DNA of 64,000 bases from an uncultured Mediterraneibacter sp. (GTDB lineage Bacteria > Bacillota > Clostridia > Lachnospirales > Lachnospiraceae), in NCBI RefSeq assembly GCF_934309415.1, contig NZ_CAKRDI010000001.1:160386-224385 (forward strand), read 5' to 3'. The notes under the pieces were generated by a model. That model saw only the letters and a list, made by a program, of their open reading frames with translations, had not been told where the DNA came from and ran no database searches. The position numbers and the translations under genes are program-made. The first letter of the stretch is position 1; each line of letters starts with the position of its first letter. Below are positions 43,653-53,517 of the stretch, piece by piece.

Positions 43653-44166
43653 TCCTTTTTTCTTCTATTTCAAGTCTTTGGTTCATATGCAAAATGAGTG
43701 GATATAAAATCAAAGTTACTCCGATTGTATAAATCAGCTCCGGAAGAATGATCTGATTAAGATAATATAAGAAATTAAAATCACTTCTCATCAGAAACAT
43801 CAGGAAGTAGATTACAATTCCATATACAAATTCACTACCCGCGATCAGGAACAGCGGAAGTTTGATATCCTCATCAAAATAGAGCTGTTCAAACAGGCCG
43901 TTCACAAATCCGACTGCCAGATAGATCAGGGCATAGAAGCCAATGATATCACCAAACTGAATGTCTACCATAAGTCCACCGAAAAATCCAACCAGCATTC
44001 CTTCACGCTGTCCGCGCATAAAGCCAAATGCCGCTGTGACGATCAGAATCAGATTCGGTTTGATTCCGCCAAGCTGAAGTTTGGAAAAGAGCGTGCACTG
44101 AAGAAGATAAGCTACGATCAGAATGACCGCCGTAACTACAACACGCTTTATTTTCATCGCTTTCAT
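43633..44166 (-). CDS. mreD: Rod shape-determining membrane protein MreD
   Basis: MreD links MreC to the RodA/PBP2 machine. The 177-residue protein is almost all membrane segments, with conserved-looking LGGIKPNLILIVTAAFGFMRGQREGMLVGFFGGLMVDI. It is 12 bases after mreC, and its end overlaps the PBP2 start, so the genes are translated together. Confidence 0.9.
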   Translation of the reverse strand: MKAMKIKRVVVTAVILIVAYLLQCTLFSKLQLGGIKPNLILIVTAAFGFMRGQREGMLVGFFGGLMVDIQFGDIIGFYALIYLAVGFVNGLFEQLYFDEDIKLPLFLIAGSEFVYGIVIYFLMFLMRSDFNFLYYLNQIILPELIYTIGVTLILYPLILHMNQRLEIEEKRSESKFV

Positions 44167-44178
44167 AGACTCGCACTC

Positions 44179-45051
44179 CTATTCTTTCTTATCTTCACCT
44201 GTCTGATCCGCCTTGGTTGTCGTAATCACCAGTACATCCTGAATATTCTTAAAATCAACTGCCGGTGTAATATACCCGGAACGGGTCAGGTTATTGGAAT
44301 CAACTGTCACTTCGCTGACATATCCAACCAGGATTCCCTGCAGATATTTATCACTAATATAAGAAGTAACAATCTGGTCACCTACAGAAACCACATTATC
44401 ATTATTTTCCATCTGTCCAAAACGGATCTGTCCGTCACTCATCAGTGAAAGATCTCCGCTTACCACACAACGGTCAGATGTAGAAAGTGCCATGGCACTG
44501 ACATTACTGGAATCATCGATGATCGAACGCACCTTTGCCCAGGTCGGTCCTACATCCGTTACGATTCCAACCAGTCCGCTTCCCGCCATAACGTTCATGT
44601 CAATTGCGATCCCGTCCTGGCTTCCTTTATCAATCGTAAATGTACTGAACCAGTTCCCTGCATCTTTTCCAATTACATGTGCTGCAGTTTTCGGATAATC
44701 TGCATACTGCTGATCCAGCTGATACAGTTCCTGCAGACGTTCCAGCTCATATCTGTCTTCCTGCAGATTGTTGTTTTCTGTGATCAGGTTATCTACCTGT
44801 TCCTGCAGTTTCTTGTTCTCTGCTCTGACCTGCTTGAGTGTCTGAAAGTTGTCTTTCATGTCACCCATCCAGCCACCGATCTGATTAATTCCCTGCTGTA
44901 GCGGGATAACTGTCACATTCGCTACTACTTTAAACGGTCCGCCTGCCTTATCTGAAAAGGAAGATAAGAGCATCATGCCAATACAGAACACAGAAAGACC
45001 TAACAGCAGATATCTGTTTACAATTGAAGTCTGATTCTTCTTTTTTTTCAT
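44179..45051 (-). CDS. mreC: Rod shape-determining protein MreC
   Basis: MreC is a membrane-anchored outer scaffold for wall elongation. The 290-residue protein has a basic start and one membrane segment (YLLLGLSVFCIGMMLLSSF). A coiled coil follows at about residues 75-112 (ENKKLQEQVDNLITENNNLQ). The beta-barrel MreC domain contains VIGKDAGNWFSTFTIDKGS, GLVGIVTDVGPTWAKVRSIID and GDQIVTS. It follows mreB by one base. Confidence 0.94.
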   Translation of the reverse strand: MKKKKNQTSIVNRYLLLGLSVFCIGMMLLSSFSDKAGGPFKVVANVTVIPLQQGINQIGGWMGDMKDNFQTLKQVRAENKKLQEQVDNLITENNNLQEDRYELERLQELYQLDQQYADYPKTAAHVIGKDAGNWFSTFTIDKGSQDGIAIDMNVMAGSGLVGIVTDVGPTWAKVRSIIDDSSNVSAMALSTSDRCVVSGDLSLMSDGQIRFGQMENNDNVVSVGDQIVTSYISDKYLQGILVGYVSEVTVDSNNLTRSGYITPAVDFKNIQDVLVITTTKADQTGEDKKE

Positions 45052-45052
45052 A

Positions 45053-46078
45053 TTATCTTAACCACCTGTAATCTTCGCCTAACATAGAATAGCTTAATTT
45101 TTTATATAATGTTTTGTTTAAAACAATCTTTTGCAGTCCCTTCACTGCTGAAAGTTCAGGATCACTGCGCATTCTCACCGGAAGCCCGATGCTCTCTTCC
45201 AGATATGTAGCAAGTCCTCTCAGATTTGCCACTCCCCCGGTAAGATAAATTCCTTTTTTCTCGATTATGCGCCTTACATCCGGCGGTGTGCGGTCGATCA
45301 TCGAACGGATCGCACGGACACACTCTTCCAGCGGTTCTTTCATTGCCGCACGGACCAGCCCAATCGGGATCTCCGTATGAGAAGGTACTCCGGAGACAAG
45401 ATCTCTTCCATAAACTTTCATGGACGTTTTCGTACTCTGATCAAATACTCCAAACTGACGTCTTAATCTTTCTGCTGTCAGTCTACCGATGAGGAATTCA
45501 TGATTTCTGCGGACAAGTCCGGTAATCGCTGTATCAAAATGCTCCCCACCGATCTTGATCAGACGATTCATAACAATTCCGCCGTAAGAAAGCACCGACA
45601 ACTCCGTGGTCCCACCGCCAAAGTTGGCGATTAGAGCCCCCTTTTCTTCCATTACATTGATTCCAAGTCCCATAGCATCCGCAATTCCACGCTCCACGAT
45701 CCGGACGGATTTTGCCTTCGCCTCCGAGTGAAGAACCAGATCGTAGAATGCTTTCTTCTCTACTTCCGTGACATCCGTCGGAACAGCGACCACATATTCT
45801 GCCCCTCGCATAAATGGGCGTCCTGCCCGCAGAAGATCACCAAGCAGATACTGCATATCATCAAAATGGGCGATCACACCATTTTTCATCGGAAATACAA
45901 CCTGAATATTCTCGGGTGACTTTTCATACATCTCGTACGCCTCATCCCCTGTTGAGAACACATATTTTTTATCTTTCATGGCGATGACATTCTTCTCACG
46001 CCATATTAAATCTCTTTTTTTATCAAACACTTTGATCTCATATGTTCCGAGATCCAGACCATATACATTCCTGGCCAT
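45053..46078 (-). CDS. mreB: Rod shape-determining actin homologue MreB
   Basis: MreB forms membrane filaments that guide side-wall synthesis. The 341-residue protein has the actin-type phosphate loops GLDLGTYEIKVF at residue 7 and ALIANFGGGTTELSVLSYGG near residue 152. The adenosine part is IYLTGGVANLRGLATYLEE near 280. It starts the mreBCD-PBP2 set, 24 bases after radC. Confidence 0.95.
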   Translation of the reverse strand: MARNVYGLDLGTYEIKVFDKKRDLIWREKNVIAMKDKKYVFSTGDEAYEMYEKSPENIQVVFPMKNGVIAHFDDMQYLLGDLLRAGRPFMRGAEYVVAVPTDVTEVEKKAFYDLVLHSEAKAKSVRIVERGIADAMGLGINVMEEKGALIANFGGGTTELSVLSYGGIVMNRLIKIGGEHFDTAITGLVRRNHEFLIGRLTAERLRRQFGVFDQSTKTSMKVYGRDLVSGVPSHTEIPIGLVRAAMKEPLEECVRAIRSMIDRTPPDVRRIIEKKGIYLTGGVANLRGLATYLEESIGLPVRMRSDPELSAVKGLQKIVLNKTLYKKLSYSMLGEDYRWLR

Positions 46079-46102
46079 CCATTTCCATCCCCTTACTATA
46101 CT

Positions 46103-46804
46103 TTACCCGAAAAAACCGATTTCTCTTAAACTGATATAGCGGTTATCTCCTATAATAATGTGATCCAGAAGTTCCACACCGATCAGATCCCCCGCCTGAC
46201 GCACTCTCTGTGTGATCTGAAGATCTTCTCTGCTCGGAGTCGGATCTCCGCTTGGATGATTGTGCAGAAGAATGATCGATACCGCATTTTTCTGCAATGC
46301 TTCCACAAAAAGTTCTCTGGGAGAGACAAGTGCCATGTTCACCGTCCCGGTCGATACATCATTTTCAGCAATCAGCCTTGATTTTGTATTGAGAAGTAAC
46401 AGTTTCATCACTTCTTTTTTCTTATGGCGCATATCTTCCATATAATATTGCGCGATTGTATCAGGGGAAGAAAAATCAAGTCCTCTTGCCGCCTCCGCTT
46501 TTGCAAGACGTTTGGTAAGTTCTGCAAGGCAAAGGATCTGAATGGCTTTGACTTTGCCGATTCCTTTTACCTGTAAAAGCTGCTGCATAGACCAGTGGTG
46601 AATATTCAGAATCCCTTCTTGTCCAAACTCCGGATGCAAGATCTTCTGTGCCAGCTGGATCGAATTCTCCCCTTTCGTTCCAGTCCGAAGCAGAACTGCC
46701 AAAAGTTCCACATCTGTCAGATGTTCCGCACCATATTGTTCGCATTTTTCATAGGGCCGCTCGTCACGATACATTTCTTTGATTGTATGATTCTTATTTT
46801 CCAT
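46103..46804 (-). CDS. radC: RadC family JAB-domain protein
   Basis: The 233-residue protein has an N-terminal helix-hairpin-helix part (LLQVKGIGKVKAIQILCLAEL) and a C-terminal JAB/MPN metalloprotease-like domain. The zinc signature is LLHNHPSGDPTPSRED near residue 175. Despite the name, a DNA-repair role is not proved for the family. It is the first gene of the long minus-strand run into mreB, as in many bacteria. A full family 1 repeat lies just upstream. Confidence 0.93.
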   Translation of the reverse strand: MENKNHTIKEMYRDERPYEKCEQYGAEHLTDVELLAVLLRTGTKGENSIQLAQKILHPEFGQEGILNIHHWSMQQLLQVKGIGKVKAIQILCLAELTKRLAKAEAARGLDFSSPDTIAQYYMEDMRHKKKEVMKLLLLNTKSRLIAENDVSTGTVNMALVSPRELFVEALQKNAVSIILLHNHPSGDPTPSREDLQITQRVRQAGDLIGVELLDHIIIGDNRYISLREIGFFG

Positions 46805-46834
46805 CTTTTTATATTACTGCGATGACATAATACC

Positions 46835-46984
46835 TGTTACTGTTCACTCCCATGTCAATCACTCCGCTGATTAGCAGGAAAATGCACGTATTGCCTTGAA
46901 TGTATCTCGCCCATCGCCAAAGGCAATTCTAAATAGCGAGATACGTTACTGTTTACAGCTATACTGTGAACAGTGAACAGCAAC
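46835..46984 (-). repeat. Family 1 palindromic repeat, full-length inverted copy
   Basis: On the minus strand it reads through the same three hairpins as 5628-5770, with several base changes, some of them keeping pairing (for example the GTATCTCGC stem). Both ends carry GTTACTGTT-type sequence. It fills most of the first half of the 381-bp gap before 47185; the rest is AT-rich with no gene seen. Confidence 0.85.
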
Positions 46985-47185
46985 TAATACATCGATTAAT
47001 TTTAGCACAGTTTCAAAAAAGTGTATAGAGAAGAATCCTTAAAAAATTATGAACATAATCGCAAAACTGCTGTTCATTTTTTAGTAAATCCGGTTCATTC
47101 ACAGAAATATTGAAAACGTGCCCGCAAATGTGACACATCGCGCAGGAGCATTTTTCAATGCATCTAATACAGAGGTCCGATTTTG

Positions 47186-48817
47186 TTATGAATGATATTT
47201 CACAATAATCGCCTCAGCAACTTTCAGCCCGTCCATCGCCGCAGAAGTGATTCCACCCGCATATCCTGCGCCTTCACCGCAAGGATAGATCCAGTCGAAA
47301 CCATCTGCCGTAAATGTTTCATTTCGTTCAATTCGCACTGGAGAGGACGTTCTGCTCTCCACTCCTGATAAAAGAACATCTTCATCATCAAATCCATGAA
47401 TCTTTTTGCCCATGGCACAGATTCCCTCTTCCAATGACTGTGAAATATCTGTCGGGAAGATACCTCTGACATTTCCAAACGTATACATTCCTCTCATATT
47501 CGGTCTTACATTTCCAAAGGAACTGCTGAGTCGGTTCTCCTTGAAATCACCAAATTTCTGCACTGGAATCTTTCCCTGTCCTGCCTGGTAAGCATTCTCT
47601 TCCAGTTTTCTCTGAAATGCGATTCCCGCCAATGGATGATCGGAGCCGAAATCTTTCGGTGTTACCGTTGCGATCACCGCACTGTTGGCATTCTCCCCGG
47701 CACGGTCACTGTAACTCATCCCATTGACTGCAAGTCTGCCTTCTTCCGAAGAAGCATTGACTACATATCCTCCCGGACACATGCAGAATGTATAAACCCC
47801 TCTGCCATTCTCCAGTTTCTCTGTCAGTTTGTATGCTGCTGCCGGAAGATCTTTTCCACGTTCTCTTCCATACTGGGAATGATCGATCAGTGTCTGCGGA
47901 TGTTCCACACGCACTCCCACAGCAAAAGATTTCGCAGTCATGGAAAGATGATGACCGTAGAGCATCTCAAACGTATCACGCGCACTGTGTCCGATTGCAA
48001 ATACTGCTGCCCCTGCTTTGATCTTTTCCTTCTCATCTGCAGTTTTAGTCTTCTCTTCCAGATCCTTACTATTTCCTGTATCGTGCTTCACAAGTTCCAG
48101 TTCCCGTGTTTCTGCCACAAAGTCTGTCACCTGCGTGTGGAATCTGAATTCTCCCCCCAGTTCCAGGATTGCCTCACGCATCCGTGTCACAACTGTAATC
48201 AGAATATCTGTTCCGATATGCGGTTTATGTGCATAAAGAATCTCTTCCGGTGCACCGAATTTTACGAATGTCTCCAGTACAAATCGGTTTCGTCCATTCT
48301 TGTCTTTTACAAGCGTGTTCAGCTTTCCGTCTGAAAATGTTCCGGCGCCGCCTTCTCCGAACTGTACGTTGGAAGTAGTGTCTAACACCCCTGTCTCCCA
48401 GAATTTCTCCACGTCTTTTTTACGCTCCTGTGCCGGTGCTCCACGCTCAATGATCAAAGGGTTGTATCCTTCCAATGCGAGAAGATACCCGCAGAACAGA
48501 CCTGCCGGGCCGCTTCCGATGACAACCGGTCTTCCTTTCAGTTCCTCTTCCCCATGAAGCGGTGCTTTGTAAGGTTTTTCATTTACCTGCTGCGCCTGTC
48601 CTTTGGTACGCTTTAATATAGAAGCTTCTTTCTTTACTTCCACGTCTACTGTATAAACATAAAAAAGCTCCGGTTTCTTTCTCGCATCCAGCGACTGTCT
48701 CCGGATCTGCCAGGAAATCAGTTCTTCCTGTTTTAAATGCAAAGCTTTCATTATCTTTTTCTCAAGCTGTTCCTCTGTATGAGGCACAGCTAATTTTAAC
48801 TGACTGATTCTGATCAT
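47186..48817 (-). CDS. Uncharacterised FAD-dependent dehydrogenase (COG2509-type)
   Basis: The 543-residue protein begins with an approximately 95-residue domain (MIRISQLKLAVPHTEEQLEKKI). An FAD Rossmann motif follows, VVIGSGPAGLFCGYLLALEGYNPLIIERG. Further family features are NVQFGEGGAGTFSDGKLNTLVKD, FAVGVRVEHPQTLIDHSQYG and the C-terminal YPCGEGAGYAGGITSAAMDG. The substrate is unknown. It lies 47 bases after another FAD enzyme on the same strand, and the two may be co-transcribed. Confidence 0.88.
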   Translation of the reverse strand: MIRISQLKLAVPHTEEQLEKKIMKALHLKQEELISWQIRRQSLDARKKPELFYVYTVDVEVKKEASILKRTKGQAQQVNEKPYKAPLHGEEELKGRPVVIGSGPAGLFCGYLLALEGYNPLIIERGAPAQERKKDVEKFWETGVLDTTSNVQFGEGGAGTFSDGKLNTLVKDKNGRNRFVLETFVKFGAPEEILYAHKPHIGTDILITVVTRMREAILELGGEFRFHTQVTDFVAETRELELVKHDTGNSKDLEEKTKTADEKEKIKAGAAVFAIGHSARDTFEMLYGHHLSMTAKSFAVGVRVEHPQTLIDHSQYGRERGKDLPAAAYKLTEKLENGRGVYTFCMCPGGYVVNASSEEGRLAVNGMSYSDRAGENANSAVIATVTPKDFGSDHPLAGIAFQRKLEENAYQAGQGKIPVQKFGDFKENRLSSSFGNVRPNMRGMYTFGNVRGIFPTDISQSLEEGICAMGKKIHGFDDEDVLLSGVESRTSSPVRIERNETFTADGFDWIYPCGEGAGYAGGITSAAMDGLKVAEAIIVKYHS

Positions 48818-48864
48818 TTAATTTCTCCTGTTTTTCTCATATGATAATCTAAAATTTCTTTATT

Positions 48865-50127
48865 TTAGAAAAAGTTTTTGCCTGAAGCTGCTTCCCGTCC
48901 GGCTACATACCCGCTGCTCCATGCCCAGGTCAGATTGTATCCACCGCAGATTCCATCTACATCCAGCAGTTCTCCCGAAAAATACAGCCCCGGAACAATT
49001 TTTGACTCCAGAGTTGCCTCATCTACTTCTCTTGTATCTACTCCGCCACAGCAGATCTGCGCCTGATCAAAGGAGTTTGTTCCCGTAACAGCCACTTTAA
49101 ATTCTTTGATCAGCCAGGTCAGATGCCGCAGTTCCTGTTCGGTAAATTCCCCTGCCTGTTTTGTCTTTGGGATTTTTGCAAATTTAATCCAGAGATCAGC
49201 AAGCTTCTTATGGAACAATCCGGTAAAGAACTCTTCTGCCGTCTTCTCCGGTCGCATCTTTGCCCGGTTTTCCAGGAAACTGTAAAACTCCTCTTTCGAC
49301 ATCTCCGGCATGAAATCAAGATATGCGAATACTTCTTTCTTTTCATATAAGGCACGGGCTGCATATCGACTTACCTGAAAGACAGGGATACCTGAAATAC
49401 CATATGCCGTAAGCTGCAGTTCTCCCGTATCTTCTGCAAGACAGGTCATCTGTCTGGAAGAAGCATTATTTCCTGTTTCTTTCACACACAGAGACACTTT
49501 CCCGTTCGCACGAACTCCCGCAAGATTCTTAAAGAACTTTCCGCCACACTTCAACTGTACCAGTGCCGGAAGTACCGGAACAAGACTGTGTCCAAGTTCT
49601 TTCGCCAGCGCATATCCTGAACCGTCTGATCCGGTCTGTGGTGCTGCTTTAGATCCGGCACAGAGAATCACCTTATCTGCTGAAAATGTACCTTTATCTG
49701 TCTGCACCTTAAATCTCTGTTTCACTGGAATGATCTTTTTGCATACAGTCTCTGTATGAAGTTCCACACCAAGACGTCTTACTTCCATCTCCAGCACTTC
49801 CCGGACAGAAGCGGCCTGATCAGAATTCGGATACAGATAACTGTTTCGGTCTTTCGGAAAAATCCCGGCCTGTTGAAAGAATTCCACCGCCTGTTCTGCC
49901 GGAAACTGCTCTAAAATCCCCCATGCAAACTCCGGCTGATCCGACCGGTAACATTCCGGTGCCTGATACAGATTCGTATAATTACAACGCCCGTTTCCCG
50001 TAACCAGAATCTTCTTGCCCGGAAGTTCCTTCTGTTCGATCAGAATTACTTTTGCCCCGTCAGAGGCAGCAGAAATGGCGGCCATCATTCCTGATGCACC
50101 GCCACCGATAATCGCAAGTTTATTCAT
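48865..50127 (-). CDS. HI0933/BaiN-like FAD-binding oxidoreductase
   Basis: The 420-residue flavoprotein begins NKLAIIGGGASGMMAAISAASDGAKVILIEQ, the FAD-binding motif. It continues GKKILVTGNGRCNYTN and ends with LDVDGICGGYNLTWAWSSGYVAG, the hallmarks of the aminoacetone oxidase/BaiN group. BaiN reduces bile-acid intermediates in some gut Clostridia, but no other bai genes are here, so that role is not assigned. The ATG at 50127 has AAAGGAA 9 bases ahead; an ATG 24 bases earlier lacks one. Confidence 0.88.
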   Translation of the reverse strand: MNKLAIIGGGASGMMAAISAASDGAKVILIEQKELPGKKILVTGNGRCNYTNLYQAPECYRSDQPEFAWGILEQFPAEQAVEFFQQAGIFPKDRNSYLYPNSDQAASVREVLEMEVRRLGVELHTETVCKKIIPVKQRFKVQTDKGTFSADKVILCAGSKAAPQTGSDGSGYALAKELGHSLVPVLPALVQLKCGGKFFKNLAGVRANGKVSLCVKETGNNASSRQMTCLAEDTGELQLTAYGISGIPVFQVSRYAARALYEKKEVFAYLDFMPEMSKEEFYSFLENRAKMRPEKTAEEFFTGLFHKKLADLWIKFAKIPKTKQAGEFTEQELRHLTWLIKEFKVAVTGTNSFDQAQICCGGVDTREVDEATLESKIVPGLYFSGELLDVDGICGGYNLTWAWSSGYVAGREAASGKNFF

Positions 50128-50227
50128 AAAATTCATTTCCTTTACATGCATTTTAACTCATTGTGAACATTACATCCTGAATGAATTTTATCATACCATT
50201 GCTTTTGACTCAATAATGATTTTTTAT

Positions 50228-52063
50228 TTACTCCACTGTCACTGACTTCGCAAGATTTCTTGGCTTATCCACATCCAGTCCTTTCGCCACGCTGACATAA
50301 TATCCTAACAGCTGCAGCGGAATAATCGCAAGACTTGTGTAGAACGGTTCTGCCGTCTTTGGCACGTATACTGCAAATTCCACCGTATCTTCCACGCTGT
50401 AATTTCCCGCATGAGTCAGTCCCATGAGATAAGCTCCACGACTCTTTACTTCCAGCATATTGCTGATCGTCTTCTCCATCACTGCCTGCTGTGTCAGAAC
50501 ACCGATCACAAGCGTTCCGTCCTCGATCAGACTGATCGTTCCGTGTTTCAGTTCTCCTGCCGCATAAGCCTCAGAATGTACATAACTGACTTCCTTCATC
50601 TTCAGGCTTCCTTCCATACTGATCGCATAGTCGATGCCCCGTCCGAGGAAAAATACATCTTTTGCGCCGGCACATTTGCTGGCAAACCACTGAATCCGTT
50701 CTTTCTCATCTAAGATCTGCCGAATCTTATCCGGAAGACTTTCCAGTTCTTCTATCAGATACTCCAGATTCTCTTTCAACGTTTCTTTGACCTGCGCCGC
50801 CCTGACCGCTAGCAGATAAATCGCTGCAAGCTGTGTACTATACGCTTTCGTTGTCGCCACAGAGATTTCCGGTCCTGCATGTGTATACATCACATAATCA
50901 CTTTCTCTGGCAATACTGGAACCGATCACATTTACAATGGAAAGAACTTTTCTTCCTTTTCCCTTCGCCAGACGAAGTGCTGCCAGACTGTCTGCTGTTT
51001 CCCCGGACTGTGAGATCACGATTACCAAAGAATGCTCCACCAGCTTCGGATTCCTGTAACGGAACTCCGATGCAAGATCTACTTCCACCGGGATCTCAGC
51101 CATATCTTCGATCACATATTTGGCAACCAGTCCCACATGATAGGCGGAACCGCACGCCACAATGTAGATTCTCTCCAGATTTTTCAGATCCTCTTCTTTC
51201 AGTCCGGTCTCTGAAAGATCGATCGCCCCGTCTTTTAAATATGCACGGATCGTATCACGGACTGCTGTCGGCTGTTCATGAATTTCTTTCAGCATGAAAT
51301 GCTCATATCCGCCTTTTTCTGCTTCCTTTGCATCCCATGTAATCTCCGTCAGCTCCTTCTGAATCTCTTCCCGGTCAATGTTAAAGAAATGAATCTCATC
51401 TTCTGTCAGTTCTGCGATTTCCAGATTGCCGATGTAATACACCTGTTTGGTCCATTCCAGAATCGCCGGTACATCCGAAGCGATCAGAGAACCGGTCTGC
51501 CCTTTTCCAACGATCAACGGACTGTCTTTTCTTGCCGCAAATAATTTTCCCGGGTGATCTTTGAACAGAATACCAAATGCATAAGCACCACGTACACGCA
51601 ACATTGTACGGGAAATAGCTTCCAGCGGCTCCCCTGTCTTTCTATAATAATAGTCCACCAGTTTTGCCGCAATCTCTGTATCTGTCTCGGAATAAAATGT
51701 ATACCCTGCTTTCACCAGTTTTGCTTTCAATTCCTGATAATTTTCAATAATTCCATTATGTACCAGGACAACAGACTTATCATCTGAACAATGAGGATGT
51801 GCATTTGCCTCGGAAGGACCTCCGTGGGTTGCCCACCGGGTATGGCCGATTCCACACATACCCGGGATTGCATTTCCACCATCTACTTTATCTGACAGGA
51901 TTTTCAGTCTTCCTTTTGCTTTCACAATGTCGATCCGGTCTGTTGCATCATCCCGGATTGCGATTCCCGCAGAATCATATCCGCGATATTCCAGCTTTGA
52001 CAGACCGCCAAGAAGGATCGGCGCTGCCTGTTGTTTTCCGATAAATCCTACAATTCCACACAT
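50228..52063 (-). CDS. glmS: Glutamine-fructose-6-phosphate aminotransferase GlmS
   Basis: GlmS makes glucosamine 6-phosphate for cell-wall synthesis. The 611-residue protein starts MCGIVGFIGKQQAAPILLGGLSKLEYRGYDSAG with the N-terminal nucleophile Cys. The two SIS domains follow (VACGSAYHVGLVAKYVIEDMA and ISQSGETADSLAALRLAK), and it ends with KPRNLAKSVTVE. It begins 3 bases after the Zn-dehydrogenase gene, so there is no room for a glmS ribozyme. Its expression appears tied to the PTS-linked genes upstream. Confidence 0.96.
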   Translation of the reverse strand: MCGIVGFIGKQQAAPILLGGLSKLEYRGYDSAGIAIRDDATDRIDIVKAKGRLKILSDKVDGGNAIPGMCGIGHTRWATHGGPSEANAHPHCSDDKSVVLVHNGIIENYQELKAKLVKAGYTFYSETDTEIAAKLVDYYYRKTGEPLEAISRTMLRVRGAYAFGILFKDHPGKLFAARKDSPLIVGKGQTGSLIASDVPAILEWTKQVYYIGNLEIAELTEDEIHFFNIDREEIQKELTEITWDAKEAEKGGYEHFMLKEIHEQPTAVRDTIRAYLKDGAIDLSETGLKEEDLKNLERIYIVACGSAYHVGLVAKYVIEDMAEIPVEVDLASEFRYRNPKLVEHSLVIVISQSGETADSLAALRLAKGKGRKVLSIVNVIGSSIARESDYVMYTHAGPEISVATTKAYSTQLAAIYLLAVRAAQVKETLKENLEYLIEELESLPDKIRQILDEKERIQWFASKCAGAKDVFFLGRGIDYAISMEGSLKMKEVSYVHSEAYAAGELKHGTISLIEDGTLVIGVLTQQAVMEKTISNMLEVKSRGAYLMGLTHAGNYSVEDTVEFAVYVPKTAEPFYTSLAIIPLQLLGYYVSVAKGLDVDKPRNLAKSVTVE

Positions 52064-52066
52064 TTT

Positions 52067-53332
52067 TTAGTACTCCACACCAAAATGATCAAATAATACT
52101 CTCTCTGCCTCTGCGCTCCACAGTCCGCGGTTTGCTTTACAGATCTCATCCAGCTTCTTGAATAACGGATCAGTCTCGCCCAGTTTTCCAAAGTCTTCGA
52201 TCGCTGTCATCGGCATATCAAACTGTGTATAGCTTAATTTCTTTCCGCCCGGAATCTTTGGAAGATTGAGTGTTGTCTCTGCAATACTGTTGATTCCACC
52301 TACATGAGTTACCATAACAGCCGGCTCGATCTTTCCTTTTGCAGCAAGGTCATTTGCCTCAATCAGGTCATCGTTATTTCCACCGGTTGTTCCAAGGATA
52401 TGGCTGCTTGTATAGTGGCAGTTGTAAAGATTGATCTCTGCTTTGAACTGATTGTCGGTCGGTCCTGCAAAGAAGTTCATGCAGCCGTCAAATGCAAGCA
52501 GTTTGTCGCCAAGTTCTGCCACCTGTCTGTTTGGAATGTAAACGAACACATCATCGTAACCTTTTCCACCTGTGATGGCTTTGAGCTCTTCTACAGGATC
52601 TGCCATTTTTGCTGTATTTACATAGAGCAGTTCAACTCCGTTCTCAGCAGCCTTCGCTTCCGGGATTACCTCTCTTGCACGCTCGAGCTTTGCATCATCG
52701 ATATCTGTTACAACAATTCTCTTTGGTCCTTTTTCAATCTGAATACCGTAGCTGACTGCTCCAAGTCCCATCGGTCCACATCCACCAAGGATGATGATAT
52801 CTCCGCCTTCTTTTGTTCCTACAGAAAGATCATGGTTTCTCTTATTTGTGTGGTAGTTTCCGTGATATCCTCCGATAATACAGCTCATTGGCTCTCCAAG
52901 AGATGCTTCAAAGAAACTGTCTCCTTCATACGGCATCAGGCATCCAAGTTCCATTACCTCATGAGGGATGATGCAGTAAGTGCACGCTCCGCCGAAGTAT
53001 TCGTAGGAATATCCAGGGGATGCAAGACTTCCCTTATAGTTCAGTGCCGGCTGCTGTGCAAATTTCATGCCTGGTTTGAACTGATCTTTCCATTTTTCAC
53101 CGACTTCTACGATCACACCTGCGAATTCATGTCCGATGATGATCGGGTTTGTGTCGATGTTCTGCGGTGCTCTTTTATGTTTCTTTCCCTGCTCTGCAAG
53201 TTTGTAAGTAGACATGCAGATGCTGTCACTCATGATCTTTACGAGGATTTCATCATCTTTGATCTCCGGTAATTCAAACTCTTCCAGTCTTAAGTCTCTT
53301 GTTCCATACATTCTTACTGCTTTTGTTTTCAT
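52067..53332 (-). CDS. Zinc-dependent dehydrogenase, sorbose-1-phosphate reductase-like
   Basis: The 421-residue protein is a medium-chain dehydrogenase. The zinc and catalytic region is DNPIIIGHEFAGVIVEVGEKW-like near residue 62, and the NAD(P) motif is IIILGGCGPMGLGAVSYG near 180. The long sequence and segments such as SDSICMSTYKLAEQGKKHKRAP and AQQPALNYKGSLASPGYSYEYFGGACTY resemble the L-sorbose-1-phosphate reductase group as I remember it. With a PTS and PfkB kinase next door, a sugar-phosphate substrate is likely. Which sugar is not proven. AAAGGAG precedes the ATG. Confidence 0.7.
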   Translation of the reverse strand: MKTKAVRMYGTRDLRLEEFELPEIKDDEILVKIMSDSICMSTYKLAEQGKKHKRAPQNIDTNPIIIGHEFAGVIVEVGEKWKDQFKPGMKFAQQPALNYKGSLASPGYSYEYFGGACTYCIIPHEVMELGCLMPYEGDSFFEASLGEPMSCIIGGYHGNYHTNKRNHDLSVGTKEGGDIIILGGCGPMGLGAVSYGIQIEKGPKRIVVTDIDDAKLERAREVIPEAKAAENGVELLYVNTAKMADPVEELKAITGGKGYDDVFVYIPNRQVAELGDKLLAFDGCMNFFAGPTDNQFKAEINLYNCHYTSSHILGTTGGNNDDLIEANDLAAKGKIEPAVMVTHVGGINSIAETTLNLPKIPGGKKLSYTQFDMPMTAIEDFGKLGETDPLFKKLDEICKANRGLWSAEAERVLFDHFGVEY

Positions 53333-53517
53333 AATTTTGATCTCCTTTTCTATTTTGACATTTGCTCTATGAGTTGTACAAATTTTTTTATTTTTTCAAT
53401 TTGAATTTTTATTTACATGCTGTTTTATAAATTACATTTCTACTGATCTTTTCTTCCCACCAAAATGTATTTCGTATATTTTGCAAATTATATATCTGAA
53501 TAATTTACAGGCAATTA

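Noticed and set aside
48865-50127. Part of a bile-acid (bai) pathway
   Set aside because: Only general family similarity to BaiN exists, and no other bai gene is in the window.
52064-52066. glmS ribozyme upstream of glmS
   Set aside because: Only three bases separate glmS from the preceding dehydrogenase gene, leaving no room for the ribozyme.
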